A stretch of DNA of 64,000 nt from CBDEFX01 sp965237635 (GTDB lineage Bacteria; Chloroflexota; Dehalococcoidia; Lucifugimonadales; CAUZJF01), in NCBI GenBank assembly GCA_965237635.1, contig CBDEFX010000002.1, positions 558,001-622,000 on the forward strand, read 5' to 3'. Shown in pieces: positions 7,720-16,353 of the stretch. The number at the start of each line of letters is the position of its first letter. Position 1 is the first letter of the stretch. A program made the translations under genes and the position numbers. The notes under the pieces are model-generated. The model was not told where the DNA came from. It was given only the letters and a program-made list of their open reading frames with translations, and made no database searches.

Positions 7720-9371
7720 ACGATCACTCACCAGCAACCGGGGAGGCGAGAATCGGTGTGGTGCTGGCCGGGTCCCTGGCCGATGGCGTCCAAGTAAGGC
7801 TCGACCAGGGAACGTCGGTCGAAGAGATCAAGGTCGGTACTCTGGTGGCGATCGACGGCCAGCGCAGCAGGTTTTTCGGCCAGATATCCGGTGTCTCGTT
7901 GGGCGCAACAGACCCAACGCTCAGCCTAAACCCGCCCGACGTGTCCAACCCGTATATCGCCCAGGTCGTATCCGGTACGACGGCCTTCGGCGCCATCGAG
8001 GTACAGCCGACCCTAATTCTGAGTAGCGTCGACGACCCCACCCAGGCACTCGAGGGTCCCCAGCCGGCGAAGACTGTGCCCTCACACTTTTCTCAGGTGT
8101 CCCTAGCGTCCGAACAGGACATCCAAACGGTGTTCGGGACCGAGGACGAGCGCCATTTCTGGATAGGCAACCCGCTGGATATGGAGACGAAGCTGTGCCT
8201 CAACGTCGAGGAGCTTGTGAAGCGAAGCAATGGAGTATTCGGCAAGAGCGGCACCGGCAAGACCTTCTTGACCAGGCTTCTGCTGATCGGCGTTCTACAG
8301 GGCGGCCACGCGGTAAACCTGGTGTTCGACATGGAGGGCGAGTATGGATGGAGAGGCGCCAGCGAGGGCGGGACTGAAGTAAAGGGGCTGAAGCAGCTCT
8401 TCTCGTCGCGGGTGGCCGTATTCTCCCTCGACGAAGAGAGCTCAAAGAGGCGCGGCCTCACCCCGGACTACGTTGTGCGGATCGGCTACGAGGAGATCGA
8501 GCCGGAGGACATCCTGATGTTGAGGGAGACGCTGGGGCTATCGGAGGTCGCTTCCGACGCCGCGTACTCACTGCAACGTCACTTCGGAAGACGTTGGCTC
8601 AAGGAGTTCCTGTCCCTGAGCGGACGGGAGGCAGTCCGCGAGCTGGCCGACGAGCTGAACGTCAATCAAGGCGCGCTGCTTGCGCTGCAAAACCGGCTGT
8701 CGCGCCTGGAGCGGTTCGAGTTCATGGACGACAAGTCCGCCCACGACTCCGTGAACCAGGTCCTGACATACCTAGACAGGGGCGTCCACGTGGTGCTCGA
8801 GTTCGGCAGGTACGGCAGCGATCTAGCCGCCTACATACTTGTCGCGAACCTGCTGACGCGTCGCATCCACAGGAGGTATGTGGAGCGCAAAGAGAAGGCC
8901 TCGGGTGACCGGAGCAAGGAGCCCAAGCCCCTAGTGATAACCATAGAGGAGGCCCACAAGTTCCTCACGCCGGCAGTAGCCGACCAGACCATATTCGGGA
9001 CCATCGCCAGGGAGATGCGCAAGTACAATGTCACTCTCCTGGTGGTGGACCAGCGCCCCAGCGGCATCGACGACGAGGTGATGAGCCAGTTGGGTACCAA
9101 GATCACCTGCCTCCTCGACAGCGAACGGGACGTGGACGCGGTCCTTAAAGGCGTCTCGGGTGGCCGAAGTCTCCGTTCAGTCCTGTCCCGGTTGGAGTCC
9201 AAGCAGCAGGCGCTGGCATTTGGGCATGCGCTGCCGATGCCGGTCGTAATCAGGGTCCGCGACTATGGCACGCCCGACTCCTATCGGGAGTTGGGCTGGA
9301 AGGACGAGCGCGAGGTGGCAGCCCAGGTGAAACGCGACGTCGAGGACCTCTTTGGGCCCTCGGACGGGTAG
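7716..9371 (+). CDS. herA: HerA-type hexameric DNA translocase ATPase
   Basis: I start it at the TTG at 7716, with GAGGAG nine bases upstream, giving 551 residues; the open frame goes further upstream but lies inside the previous gene. It has an N-terminal HAS-like barrel, a Walker A GKSGTGKT at about 176-183, a Walker B VITIEEAH near 406-413, and an arginine-finger-like region (FGTIAREMRKYNVTLLVVDQRPSGI). HerA pumps DNA and stimulates NurA. The operon lacks mre11 and rad50, which accompany herA-nurA in archaea. It is the last gene of the four-gene cluster. Confidence 0.9.
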   Translation: MNDHSPATGEARIGVVLAGSLADGVQVRLDQGTSVEEIKVGTLVAIDGQRSRFFGQISGVSLGATDPTLSLNPPDVSNPYIAQVVSGTTAFGAIEVQPTLILSSVDDPTQALEGPQPAKTVPSHFSQVSLASEQDIQTVFGTEDERHFWIGNPLDMETKLCLNVEELVKRSNGVFGKSGTGKTFLTRLLLIGVLQGGHAVNLVFDMEGEYGWRGASEGGTEVKGLKQLFSSRVAVFSLDEESSKRRGLTPDYVVRIGYEEIEPEDILMLRETLGLSEVASDAAYSLQRHFGRRWLKEFLSLSGREAVRELADELNVNQGALLALQNRLSRLERFEFMDDKSAHDSVNQVLTYLDRGVHVVLEFGRYGSDLAAYILVANLLTRRIHRRYVERKEKASGDRSKEPKPLVITIEEAHKFLTPAVADQTIFGTIAREMRKYNVTLLVVDQRPSGIDDEVMSQLGTKITCLLDSERDVDAVLKGVSGGRSLRSVLSRLESKQQALAFGHALPMPVVIRVRDYGTPDSYRELGWKDEREVAAQVKRDVEDLFGPSDG

Positions 9372-9410
9372 CAGACAGGCCGGATGAAGCTGATCTACCT
9401 GGTATGATGA

Positions 9411-9689
9411 GTGATGGAGAACGGGAACATGCAGAGACTGGCGCCCAAAGACAAACTGAAGATAATCAGAGACAACATCGAGTACGAGTTTGAGGTGGCC
9501 GAAGAAGGCGGGTTTGTCGTCTCGGTCCCCGAGCTTCCGGGGTGCGTATCCGAGGGCGATACCTTCGAGCAGGCGTGGGAGATGATACAGGACGCGATGG
9601 AAGGATGGCTCTACGTGGCCTCGAAGCATGGCGACGAAACTCCACAGCTGCGGACAACGCGGCTTCGCCCGAGCGGTGGACCGTCTTGA
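9411..9689 (+). CDS. HicB-like solitary antitoxin-type protein
   Basis: The product is up to 92 residues. YEFEVAEEGGFVVSVPELPGC followed by a DTFEQAWEMIQDAMEGWL helix is the HicB fold, a degenerate RNase H-like domain. GTG at 9411, ATG at 9414 or ATG at 9429 are all possible starts; the last has a GGAG about ten bases upstream. There is no HicA toxin next to it and no clear DNA-binding tail. It may be a stand-alone regulator or a relic. It is followed after 13 bases by another small antitoxin-like gene. Confidence 0.7.
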   Translation: MMENGNMQRLAPKDKLKIIRDNIEYEFEVAEEGGFVVSVPELPGCVSEGDTFEQAWEMIQDAMEGWLYVASKHGDETPQLRTTRLRPSGGPS

Positions 9690-9702
9690 TGGAGGATAGG
9701 TT

Positions 9703-9939
9703 ATGAGAGAAGTGACTGTTGTGTTGGGCGACGAGTCTCTCGTCACAGCCGTGGAAGCTGAGGCGACTATGTCCGAACGAAGCATGCAGGACATAGTGGA
9801 AGAAGCCCTGAAGCAATGGCTCGAAGAAGCCGAAATGGACGAACAAGAGCCGGCTGAAATCGATACGGCTCGTAGAGAGTGGCAGAAGAAAGGCGGCACC
9901 GAGGCCCGCGCATTCTTCAAGCACCTCAAGGAGGAGTAG
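9703..9939 (+). CDS. Small RHH/antitoxin-like protein
   Basis: The 78-residue acidic protein begins with a strand-like MREVTVVLGDESL, then a helix pair (VTAVEAEATMSERSMQDIVEEALKQWLEEAEM), as in ribbon-helix-helix antitoxins. GGAGG 11 bases before the ATG supports the start. It follows the HicB-like gene on the same strand. No toxin partner is visible. The assignment is tentative. Confidence 0.55.
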   Translation: MREVTVVLGDESLVTAVEAEATMSERSMQDIVEEALKQWLEEAEMDEQEPAEIDTARREWQKKGGTEARAFFKHLKEE

Positions 9940-9942
9940 AGC

Positions 9943-10305
9943 CTAAGCCCCGAGTTCCTCTAGCCGGTCGTCGTCGATGCCGAAGTGGTGGGCGACCTCG
10001 TGCGCCACGGTGTTCCGCACCTCCTCGATGATCTCTTCTTCGCTTGAGCAGATAGCCTCTATGGACTTCTGGAATAGGGTTATCTTGTCAGGCAACACCA
10101 TCCCGTAGTCGCTGCGCTCAGTGAGCGGGACTCCTTCGTATAGGCCCAAAAGAAAGTCCCCGTCCTCGACCACGTGCCCTCCGAGATGGTCGTCCGCCGG
10201 CCAGTCCTCGACCACCAGATCGACGTTCTCCAGGTAGGCGCTAAGCCCCTCAGGTATCCCGTCGACGGCCTCTCGCACCAGCTTCTCGAATTCCGACCGC
10301 TCCAT
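9943..10305 (-). CDS. Minimal zinc metallopeptidase (MPN-unrelated zincin_1 family)
   Basis: The 120-residue protein ends with AHEVAHHFGIDDDRLEELG. The HEVAH at 102-106 is an HExxH zinc site, and the downstream HFGIDDDRL is typical of the small bacterial zincin_1 family (PF06262). These proteins are barely larger than one zincin core and their substrates are unknown. No signal peptide is present, so it is cytoplasmic. It is convergent with the RHH-like gene. Confidence 0.8.
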   Translation of the reverse strand: MERSEFEKLVREAVDGIPEGLSAYLENVDLVVEDWPADDHLGGHVVEDGDFLLGLYEGVPLTERSDYGMVLPDKITLFQKSIEAICSSEEEIIEEVRNTVAHEVAHHFGIDDDRLEELGA

Positions 10306-10446
10306 AGGCTCCAGTTTACCAGTTTCGGCAGCCCTTCATGGGCGAGAATACTCTTGACCACGCTCCGTTGCGTGGACTATGGTGCTCCCGAGGGCGCGAC
10401 GCGCTCAAGTCGCTGTCGTCTGAGCGACGCTAGGAGGCTTCCGTAG

Positions 10447-11616
10447 ATGAAGGTCACCCAGATCAAAAGCTACTACGTCGGCGCCGAGGGCGAGAGCGAG
10501 GCCGGGTTCTTCATCGTGAAGGTTGAGACCGACGCTGGGATCTACGGCCTTGGGGAGGTCGGTAATCGATACTGGGGGGCAGCCGTCGAAAAGGCGGTCG
10601 AGCACCTGTCCGAGCTGGTCATCGGGCAGGACCCGTTCAGCACGGAGCGTCTCTGGCAGCACATGTTCCGGGGCTCATTCTTCCCCGCGGACCGGGTGTA
10701 CTGCAACGCCATAAGCGCGATCGACATTGCCCTGTGGGACATCAAGGGCAGGGCGACTGGCCTGCCGGTCTACAAGTTGCTAGGAGGGCCGGTCCGCGAC
10801 AAGGTGGTCTGCTACCCTCACAACGACGGCAAAGACACCGCAGACCTGGTGGAAAGCTGCCGGCGGGCGGTTGGCGAGGGGTGGAAGTTCGTCCGCTTTA
10901 GTCTGCCTGAGTCGGGGGGTGGCAAGGAGCGGTGGGAGGACGGGCGAATGGAACCGGTGGAGTCAATACGCCTGGCGGAGGAGCAGATGGCGATCGTGAG
11001 GGAGGCCATTGGGCCCGAGGTCCAGATCTGCTTCGACGTCCATACGCAGCTCGACACCGCGCACGTCATCTCATTATGCAAAGACCTGGAGCCGTACAAG
11101 CCTTTCTTTATCGAGGACCCGCTGCGCGCCGAGAATCCTGGCAGCTACCGGACGTTAGCCCGACACGTCCGGTTGCCGCTCGCCGCTGGTGAGCAGTGGG
11201 CGAGTAAGTGGTCCTTTCGCGAGGTGATCGAGGAGGAGCTCATCAGCTACGCGCGGATCGACGTGTGCAACGTCGGGGGGCTGACAGAGGCGCTCAAGAT
11301 AACCCACTGGGCCGAGACTCACTACATTGACATAGCGCCACACAACCCCCTCGGCCCTGTGAGCGCCGCGGCCTGTACGGCGCTGTGCATGGCGTCGACA
11401 AACGTAGGAGTTCTTGAGATGCCCAGGCGGCCCGGCACCTTCGAGACCGACCTCTTCCCGCTGCAGGTGGACTGGCGAGACGGCTATGCGGTCGCTAACG
11501 ATCAACCGGGGCTCGGCGTTGAGATGGACGAGAGTGTGGCCGAGTCCCGGCGAACGGAGCCCGGAGGCTGGCCTCCGGTGCTGCGCCGCAACGACGGGGC
11601 GTTCACCAACTGGTAG
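10447..11616 (+). CDS. Mandelate racemase/muconate lactonizing (enolase superfamily) dehydratase-like enzyme
   Basis: The 389-residue protein has the N-terminal capping domain and the barrel domain with metal ligands D197 (CFDVHTQ), E223 (FFIEDPL) and E249 (AAGEQ). H199 and H299 (IAPHNPLGP) match the acid/base histidines of sugar-acid dehydratases such as galactonate dehydratase. The sequence supports an acid-sugar dehydratase, but the substrate cannot be told by eye. Large numbers of such paralogues are reported in SAR202 Chloroflexota, where degradation of recalcitrant organic matter is proposed. It is followed by the ccm genes, with no functional link apparent. Confidence 0.85.
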   Translation: MKVTQIKSYYVGAEGESEAGFFIVKVETDAGIYGLGEVGNRYWGAAVEKAVEHLSELVIGQDPFSTERLWQHMFRGSFFPADRVYCNAISAIDIALWDIKGRATGLPVYKLLGGPVRDKVVCYPHNDGKDTADLVESCRRAVGEGWKFVRFSLPESGGGKERWEDGRMEPVESIRLAEEQMAIVREAIGPEVQICFDVHTQLDTAHVISLCKDLEPYKPFFIEDPLRAENPGSYRTLARHVRLPLAAGEQWASKWSFREVIEEELISYARIDVCNVGGLTEALKITHWAETHYIDIAPHNPLGPVSAAACTALCMASTNVGVLEMPRRPGTFETDLFPLQVDWRDGYAVANDQPGLGVEMDESVAESRRTEPGGWPPVLRRNDGAFTNW

Positions 11617-11643
11617 TCCCTGCACCCTTTCTTGCGATCTCGG

Positions 11644-11680
11644 TTGTGGTGAAAGGTCACAGTTTGTGATAGATTGCACA
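11644..11680 (+). promoter_or_regulatory. Candidate promoter and CRP-like palindromes before ccmC
   Basis: TTGTGG (11644-11649) and TGATAG (11667-11672) are 17 bases apart and end ten bases before the ccmC ATG, which would make the message nearly leaderless. Two palindromes overlap it: GTGA-N4-TCAC at 11649-11660 and TGTGA-N6-GCACA at 11665-11680, the latter close to the CRP/FNR-family site. A CRP-type regulator is not in the window. Confidence 0.35.
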
Positions 11681-11681
11681 C

Positions 11682-12407
11682 ATGGCACAGATAGCCGCCT
11701 CGGCGCCACCATCTGAACGCACGGGGGGGAGGGTTCTCACGGACGGCCTGCTCGTTACCTCCGCGGTCCTGATGGCCCTGACGCTGTACCTGGTCTTTAT
11801 GTGGGTGCCCACCGAACGAACTCTCGGCGTGTCCTACCGCATCATGTATTTCCACGTTCCTGTTGGGATTCTGGGCTTGTTTTCCATAGTAGTGGTCGCC
11901 TTCGCCAGCGCGATGCACCTCTATACTCGGAAAGAGAAGTGGGACAGCCTGGCCTTCGCGGCGGCTGAGATTGGCGCGGTACTGATCACCTTGACCCTGG
12001 TCACCGGCATCATATGGAACAAGGTGGCTTGGGGAGTTTGGTGGACCTGGGACCCGAAGCTTACTACCACCCTGATACTGTGGTTCGTGTACGTCAGCTA
12101 CCTGATGCTCAGAGCCTACGGCCCAAAGGGCTCCCAGGGCGCGAGATATGGTGCGGTCGTCGCGCTCATAGGGGCCATCGACACTCCCATAATCTACAAG
12201 GCAGCGGACTGGTGGCGCGCAGCACATCCGAGTCTGGTGACCGGTCCGCTGTCGGGTCCGGAATCGTCCCTGGAATCGTCAATGGAATTGGCACTGCTGG
12301 TCTCGCTGATAACCTTCAGCGTTCTGTACGCGTACATAACGATCGAGCGATATGCGCTCAGGCGTGCGGAGGCGGCGGTCGATGAGCTATATAGGTATGC
12401 CCATTAG
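11682..12407 (+). CDS. ccmC: Heme transporter CcmC (cytochrome c maturation)
   Basis: The 241-residue integral membrane protein has six predicted helices and the heme-handling WWD motif WGVWWTWDPKLT at 117-128, with flanking histidine H58 (YFHVP). CcmC loads heme onto CcmE in the System I pathway. It leads a ccmC-ccmD-ccmE run. The matching ccmA and ccmB lie 6 kb away on the other strand, separated by an IS1380 and the kor genes. Confidence 0.92.
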   Translation: MAQIAASAPPSERTGGRVLTDGLLVTSAVLMALTLYLVFMWVPTERTLGVSYRIMYFHVPVGILGLFSIVVVAFASAMHLYTRKEKWDSLAFAAAEIGAVLITLTLVTGIIWNKVAWGVWWTWDPKLTTTLILWFVYVSYLMLRAYGPKGSQGARYGAVVALIGAIDTPIIYKAADWWRAAHPSLVTGPLSGPESSLESSMELALLVSLITFSVLYAYITIERYALRRAEAAVDELYRYAH

Positions 12408-12756
12408 GGCGCCGGTTGGGCGATGGCTTTTGGTTGCCGCGCTGATAGGCAGTATCGGAGCTGGCTCCTCGGGCCTGAGCACGACCTACGCCTCCAACGG
12501 TGGACTTGATGGGTCGGTGCCGGGGACTTTTCAGCCCCAGGAGAGCGAAGACTCGGACCCGGAAGCGGCGCTACCTTCTCTATTCGCGGTCTTCATAGTC
12601 ACGTGGGCAGTGTTTTTCGGCTACGTGTTCTACACGTCACGTCGCCAGCGAGAGATGCGGCGTGAGCTAGACGCGCTCAGAGCGTTGCTGTCGGAGATTG
12701 AGCAGCGGTCGGAACGGAGAGAGCAAGAGTCCGCGTCCAGCCAGGAAAACGACTAG
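12382..12756 (+). CDS. ccmD: CcmD-like small membrane protein
   Basis: From the ATG at 12382, preceded by GGAGG with nine-base spacing, the protein has 124 residues. It has a cleavable-looking N-terminal hydrophobic segment (WLLVAALIGSIGAGSSG), an acidic stretch, then the CcmD signature: LPSLFAVFIVTWAVFFGYVFY followed by a basic helix RRQREMRRELDALRALL. CcmD stabilises the CcmC-heme-CcmE complex. It overlaps the ccmC end by 26 bases. Typical CcmD proteins are 50-70 residues, so the N-terminal signal-like region is extra. Confidence 0.75.
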   Translation: MSYIGMPIRAPVGRWLLVAALIGSIGAGSSGLSTTYASNGGLDGSVPGTFQPQESEDSDPEAALPSLFAVFIVTWAVFFGYVFYTSRRQREMRRELDALRALLSEIEQRSERREQESASSQEND

Positions 12757-12757
12757 G

Positions 12758-13213
12758 ATGGGCCAGACTTCACGAGCGATGACAGCATATCCCGAGCCAC
12801 AAGCCGATGGAACGACCCACTACTCCAATCGGCTGAAGGTGTTTGTAGCCCTCGCGGTGCTCTTCGGGGCATTCGGGTATTTGGGCTTCATCGCCTTCCA
12901 GAGCGCCACCATGTACTACCTCACGGTGAGCGAGCTTCAAGCGGCTGGGCCCACTGAAGACGCCAGGCTGGTGCGCGTTAGCGGCAAGTTGATTCCAGGC
13001 TCCTTCGAGCGCGACCCGGGCTCAACACAGGCTCACTTCTCCCTAACTGAGGGCGGGCAGGTCCTAAAAGCCGTTCACGAGGGAGTGGTGCCGGACCTCT
13101 TCTTTAACGAGCATTCCGAGATAATACTCGAGGGCACCTACAACACGGATGAGTTCTTCGAGAGCCAGAACGTGATCGTCAAATGCCCGTCCAAGTACAT
13201 CTCCGCTAGCTAA
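12758..13213 (+). CDS. ccmE: Cytochrome c-type biogenesis protein CcmE, CxxxY variant
   Basis: The 151-residue protein has one N-terminal membrane anchor (RLKVFVALAVLFGAFGYLGF) and an OB-fold with SGKLIPGSFERD and EIILEGTY. The usual heme-binding histidine motif (HxxxY) is replaced by C143-PSK-Y147. Such cysteine-type CcmE is known from Desulfovibrio and archaea (System I*). The start at 12758 lies two bases after ccmD; an ATG at 12779 is the alternative. It ends the ccmCDE run. Confidence 0.85.
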   Translation: MGQTSRAMTAYPEPQADGTTHYSNRLKVFVALAVLFGAFGYLGFIAFQSATMYYLTVSELQAAGPTEDARLVRVSGKLIPGSFERDPGSTQAHFSLTEGGQVLKAVHEGVVPDLFFNEHSEIILEGTYNTDEFFESQNVIVKCPSKYISAS

Positions 13214-13362
13214 GTCTATCCGGGGCCACGACCCGACGTCCCTGGACTCTGTCCTAAGTTCACTTCCAGTCGAACACCGAAGCCTTCAACGTTGCCCGTT
13301 CTAACCAATGGCACTCGCCCTAATGCACGGTTTGATAGATGAGGGAGTGCGGTCCGTCGTGT

Positions 13363-13387
13363 AGAGACGCCCCGTTGGGGCGTCTCT
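13363..13387. repeat. GAGACGCCCC hairpin, copy 1
   Basis: AGAGACGCCCC and GGGGCGTCTCT pair perfectly around a GTT loop. Near-identical hairpins occur at 19154-19178 and 44398-44420. No U-tract follows, so it looks like a dispersed REP-like element rather than a simple terminator. It lies in the 286-base gap between ccmE and the IS1380, where I see nothing else. Confidence 0.7.
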
Positions 13388-13499
13388 GGCGCCCTATCGA
13401 CCGACGCGGTTTCCGTAGACCGACGCTGTTCGACGCTTAGGCACAAGGGTGGCTGAACGCCGGTCAGTCACGGCCCTTGCATTCGGAGGAGAGGCTTAG

Positions 13500-15219
13500 C
13501 CCGAATCCACCGAAGGAGGGCGTCGGGTTAGCGTCCTGAGGCGGCAAGAAGGTACTCCTGTGCTTCTGGGATAATGGTTTTGTAGCAAAAAAACGGCCCC
13601 GGAAAAGGAGCACCCAGTAGATGCTGCCACGCAACCACCCCGACCGGATCCAAATCACCTTCGACGACCGCCGCTTGGTGGCCAATGCCGGGCTGCTCCT
13701 TCCGGCCACCCTGGCGCGGCACTTCGGCCTGCCCGAACTCGTCCGGCAGCGCCTCGACCTGGGCGATGCCCCGGGGCGGGCGAACACGAGCGACAAGATG
13801 ATGACGCTGGTGGCGTCTGCGCTGGCTGGGGGCGACTGCATTGACGACGCCGATGTGTTGCGCACCGGGGGGACGGCCTGCACCCTGGGCGGCACGGTCA
13901 AGGCGCCATCCACCCTGGGCACCTTCCCTGCGCAGCTTCCGGTGGGGCCACGTCCGTCAACTCGACCGGGTGAGCCGCGAGTTGCTGGCCCGGGCTTGGC
14001 AGGCCGGGGTGGGACCCGGCGACGGGCCCCTGACCATTGACCTGGACTCCACCATCTGCGAGACCTACGGACTGGCCAAGGAGGGCGCCCGCCACCACGG
14101 CTATACCGGCAAGCGGGGCTACCACCCGCTGCCGGCCATCGCCGCCGGTACCGGAGACGTGCTGATGTCCCGGCTGCGCGAGGGCCGGGCCAACACCGCC
14201 CGCGGCGCCGCCCACTTCCTGCGGGAGACGGTGGGACGGGTGCGCTACGCCGGGGCCGACGGACGACTCACGCTACGGGCCGACAGCGGGTTCTACACTC
14301 ATGGCGTGGTATCCGTCTGCCGCAAGATGGATGTCCGCTTCTCCATCACCATCCGCCAGCACAAAAGCCTGCACAATCTCATCGAGGCGATACCCGAAGA
14401 TGCCTGGACGCCGATTCCTTACTGGATGGACGGTGCCGCCGATGTGGCCGAGACCACCTGCACCCCCTTCCAGGCCGAGGCGGACGCCGCGCCGGTACGG
14501 CTCATCGTCCGGCGGGTGAAGCCGACGCCCGGTTCCCAACTGGCCCTCTTCGCCAAATACAGCTATCATGGCTTCATCACCGACCGGGACGGGGAGTTGC
14601 TCGAACTGGAGGCTGACCATCGCCGCCACGCCGAGATCGAGAATGCCATACGCGACCTCAAGCCCGGCGTCGGGCTGAACCATCTCCCCTCGGGCCGCTT
14701 CGCCGCCAACGGCGCCTGGCTGGCTGTCCAGACGATGGCCCACAACCTGGCCCGCTGGACGGCGCGGATCGGTCTGGGAGAGCGGATAGCCACCACCAAG
14801 ACCCTCCGGCGGCGGTTCTTCTCCCTGGCCGGACGGCTCACCCGCTCGGCACGCCGGTTGACCCTGCATCTTCCGGATCGCTGGCCTTGGGCTGAGAAGT
14901 TCAGCCGCGCCTTGGCCCGGCTGCGAGCCATTCCACTCCCGGCCTGACGGCACCGTCGGCGACCGACCCACCCACCGGACAACCGAAGATCCCCGCAGAC
15001 TCGTGCCAGCCCGGTCCGAGAGAGTTCCCTGCTGCGTATTCTCTCGCCATCCCGCGCATCGCAGCTCCCGCAGACGGCCATAGGGGCCCCTGTGCGGCGA
15101 TGAAGACCGTCCGCCGACCTCCCTACCCCAAATGGAACCCAGACTATTTCCCCTGTAGCTCCCTCACCCCCCTTCCGCTTTCCTCACGCCGTCCATCGGT
15201 GTCCTTCGGTGGATTCGGG
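13500..15219 (+). mobile_element. IS1380-family element, copy A (transposase frameshifted)
   Basis: The element is 1720 bp long. Ends are CCCGAATCCACCGAAGGA and its inverted complement, and it is flanked by a 5-bp direct repeat CTTAG (13495-13499 and 15220-15224). It is one base longer than the intact copies at 32004 and 36884 because of an extra C in the transposase gene. Confidence 0.92.
13621..14947 (+). pseudogene. IS1380 transposase, frameshifted (copy A)
   Basis: Compared with the intact 441-residue copies, an extra C near 13925 (ACCTTCCCTGCG versus ACCTTCCTGCG) shifts the frame after about residue 101. The N-terminal part therefore ends at 14040, and the rest, with catalytic D140 (IDLDSTICETYG), D221 (LRADSGFY) and the glutamate of HAEIENAIRDLK, is in another frame. 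The intact copies read DLKYGVG; here it is DLKPGVG, a second change. The element is probably unable to move on its own but could be mobilised in trans. Confidence 0.9.
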
Positions 15220-15260
15220 CTTAGGAGAGGGGTGCTAGACCTTCGAAATGTCAGTCCGTG

Positions 15261-15536
15261 TTACTGACCGCTTTCGCTGTGAAGCCTTTCGCGCAGGCGC
15301 TTGCGGAACGAGGGCGACGCCTCTTGCTTCTTTGACGATCCGAGGAGTCCTATGGTTGCCCTAAGCGTGGCGAAGAAAGACTGGCAGGGGGGGCACCACT
15401 CCAGGTGCTCGTTGACCTTGGCGACCTCCGCCTCGTCCAGCTCTCCGTCGATGTAATCTGAGGATAGCTTACGGAACTCGCCGTGCTCGGGCTCGTCTTG
15501 TTCCTTCTTGAACAGTCTTGAGATGCGCGAGATCAT
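15261..15536 (-). CDS. Zinc-finger anti-sigma factor
   Basis: The 91-residue protein has the ZAS pattern: a conserved helix SDYIDGELDEAEVAKVNEH, then H44-x3-C48-x2-C51 (HLEWCPPC). There is no membrane segment, so it is a soluble anti-sigma, as in redox-sensing RsrA-type proteins. It is divergent from the ECF sigma gene at 15713, with 176 bases between. The usual order is sigma then anti-sigma on one strand, so this arrangement is uncommon. Confidence 0.8.
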   Translation of the reverse strand: MISRISRLFKKEQDEPEHGEFRKLSSDYIDGELDEAEVAKVNEHLEWCPPCQSFFATLRATIGLLGSSKKQEASPSFRKRLRERLHSESGQ

Positions 15537-15712
15537 CTAACACTCCACCTGTGCCCCAGCGTCACTGTACCGCCAATGCTCTATTGCAGGTCAGGCCAGC
15601 GGTCAATACCACGCTTTACTTTTGTCTGGGCTTCATTACAACTTGGATGCAGCCTCTCGGGTTTGGGTTCCGCACGAGCAAACACCAATCCTCACCTGTT
15701 GCCCTTTGGTAC

Positions 15713-16300
15713 ATGACCGAAGAACCAGACCCAACTGACGAGTCTCAAAAAGCGGCCGGGCCCCTCGATGAGTCCACGACAACGGAGTTTGACGCTCTTG
15801 TCGAGGAGCACTCCAACTTTGTCTACAACGTGGCGTTCAAGATGATGGGCAATCCCGAGGACGCCGAAGACGTTGCGCAGGACGCGTTCCTCTCCGCATA
15901 TCGAGCATTCGGCCGCTTCCGTGGGGAGTCTCGCGCCACGACCTGGCTATACCGGATCACCGTAAACGCGGCACTGATGAGGCTGCGGAAGACCAAGCTC
16001 GCACGGACGCTGACGCAGACAGGCCTCGAGGACACCGAGGTTGTCGACTGGAACGCTTCGCCCCACAAAGAGGCCGTGAACACAGAGCTAGGGGAGAAGA
16101 TCCAGGGGGGTATCGACCAGCTGGAGCCGGACCTGCGTGCCGCGGTAGTCACTAGAGACGTCGAGGGGTTCTCCAACGTTGAGGCGGCTGAGATTCTCGA
16201 CATCACGGTTTCGGCCCTGAAATCGCGGCTGCACAGGGCACGGATCCTCCTACGCCAGTACCTGGCCGGCTACGTTGCCGCGACTCGGGGGCAAGAATGA
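15713..16300 (+). CDS. ECF-type RNA polymerase sigma factor
   Basis: From the ATG at 15713 the protein has 195 residues. Region 2 spans about 27-95 (DALVEEHSNFVYNVAFKMMGNPEDAEDVAQDAFLSAYR in part, with GESRATTWLYRITVNAAL) and region 4 about 133-185 (AAEILDITVSALKSRLHRARILLR). The open frame continues upstream of 15713 but with no start signal and unlike sigma sequence. The partner is the zinc-finger anti-sigma opposite. The shared 176-base gap probably holds both promoters; I could not pick a clear one. Confidence 0.9.
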   Translation: MTEEPDPTDESQKAAGPLDESTTTEFDALVEEHSNFVYNVAFKMMGNPEDAEDVAQDAFLSAYRAFGRFRGESRATTWLYRITVNAALMRLRKTKLARTLTQTGLEDTEVVDWNASPHKEAVNTELGEKIQGGIDQLEPDLRAAVVTRDVEGFSNVEAAEILDITVSALKSRLHRARILLRQYLAGYVAATRGQE

Positions 16301-16304
16301 AAAC

Positions 16305-16324
16305 GCCCCGGCGATAGTCGGGGC
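16305..16324. terminator. Hairpin between convergent sigma and kor genes
   Basis: GCCCCG and CGGGGC pair across an eight-base loop just after the sigma stop codon. It lies between convergent genes, so it may end transcription from both sides, but it lacks a long U-tract. Confidence 0.35.
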
Positions 16325-16353
16325 TCTCCACTGCGCTATTGGATCAGCGACCG

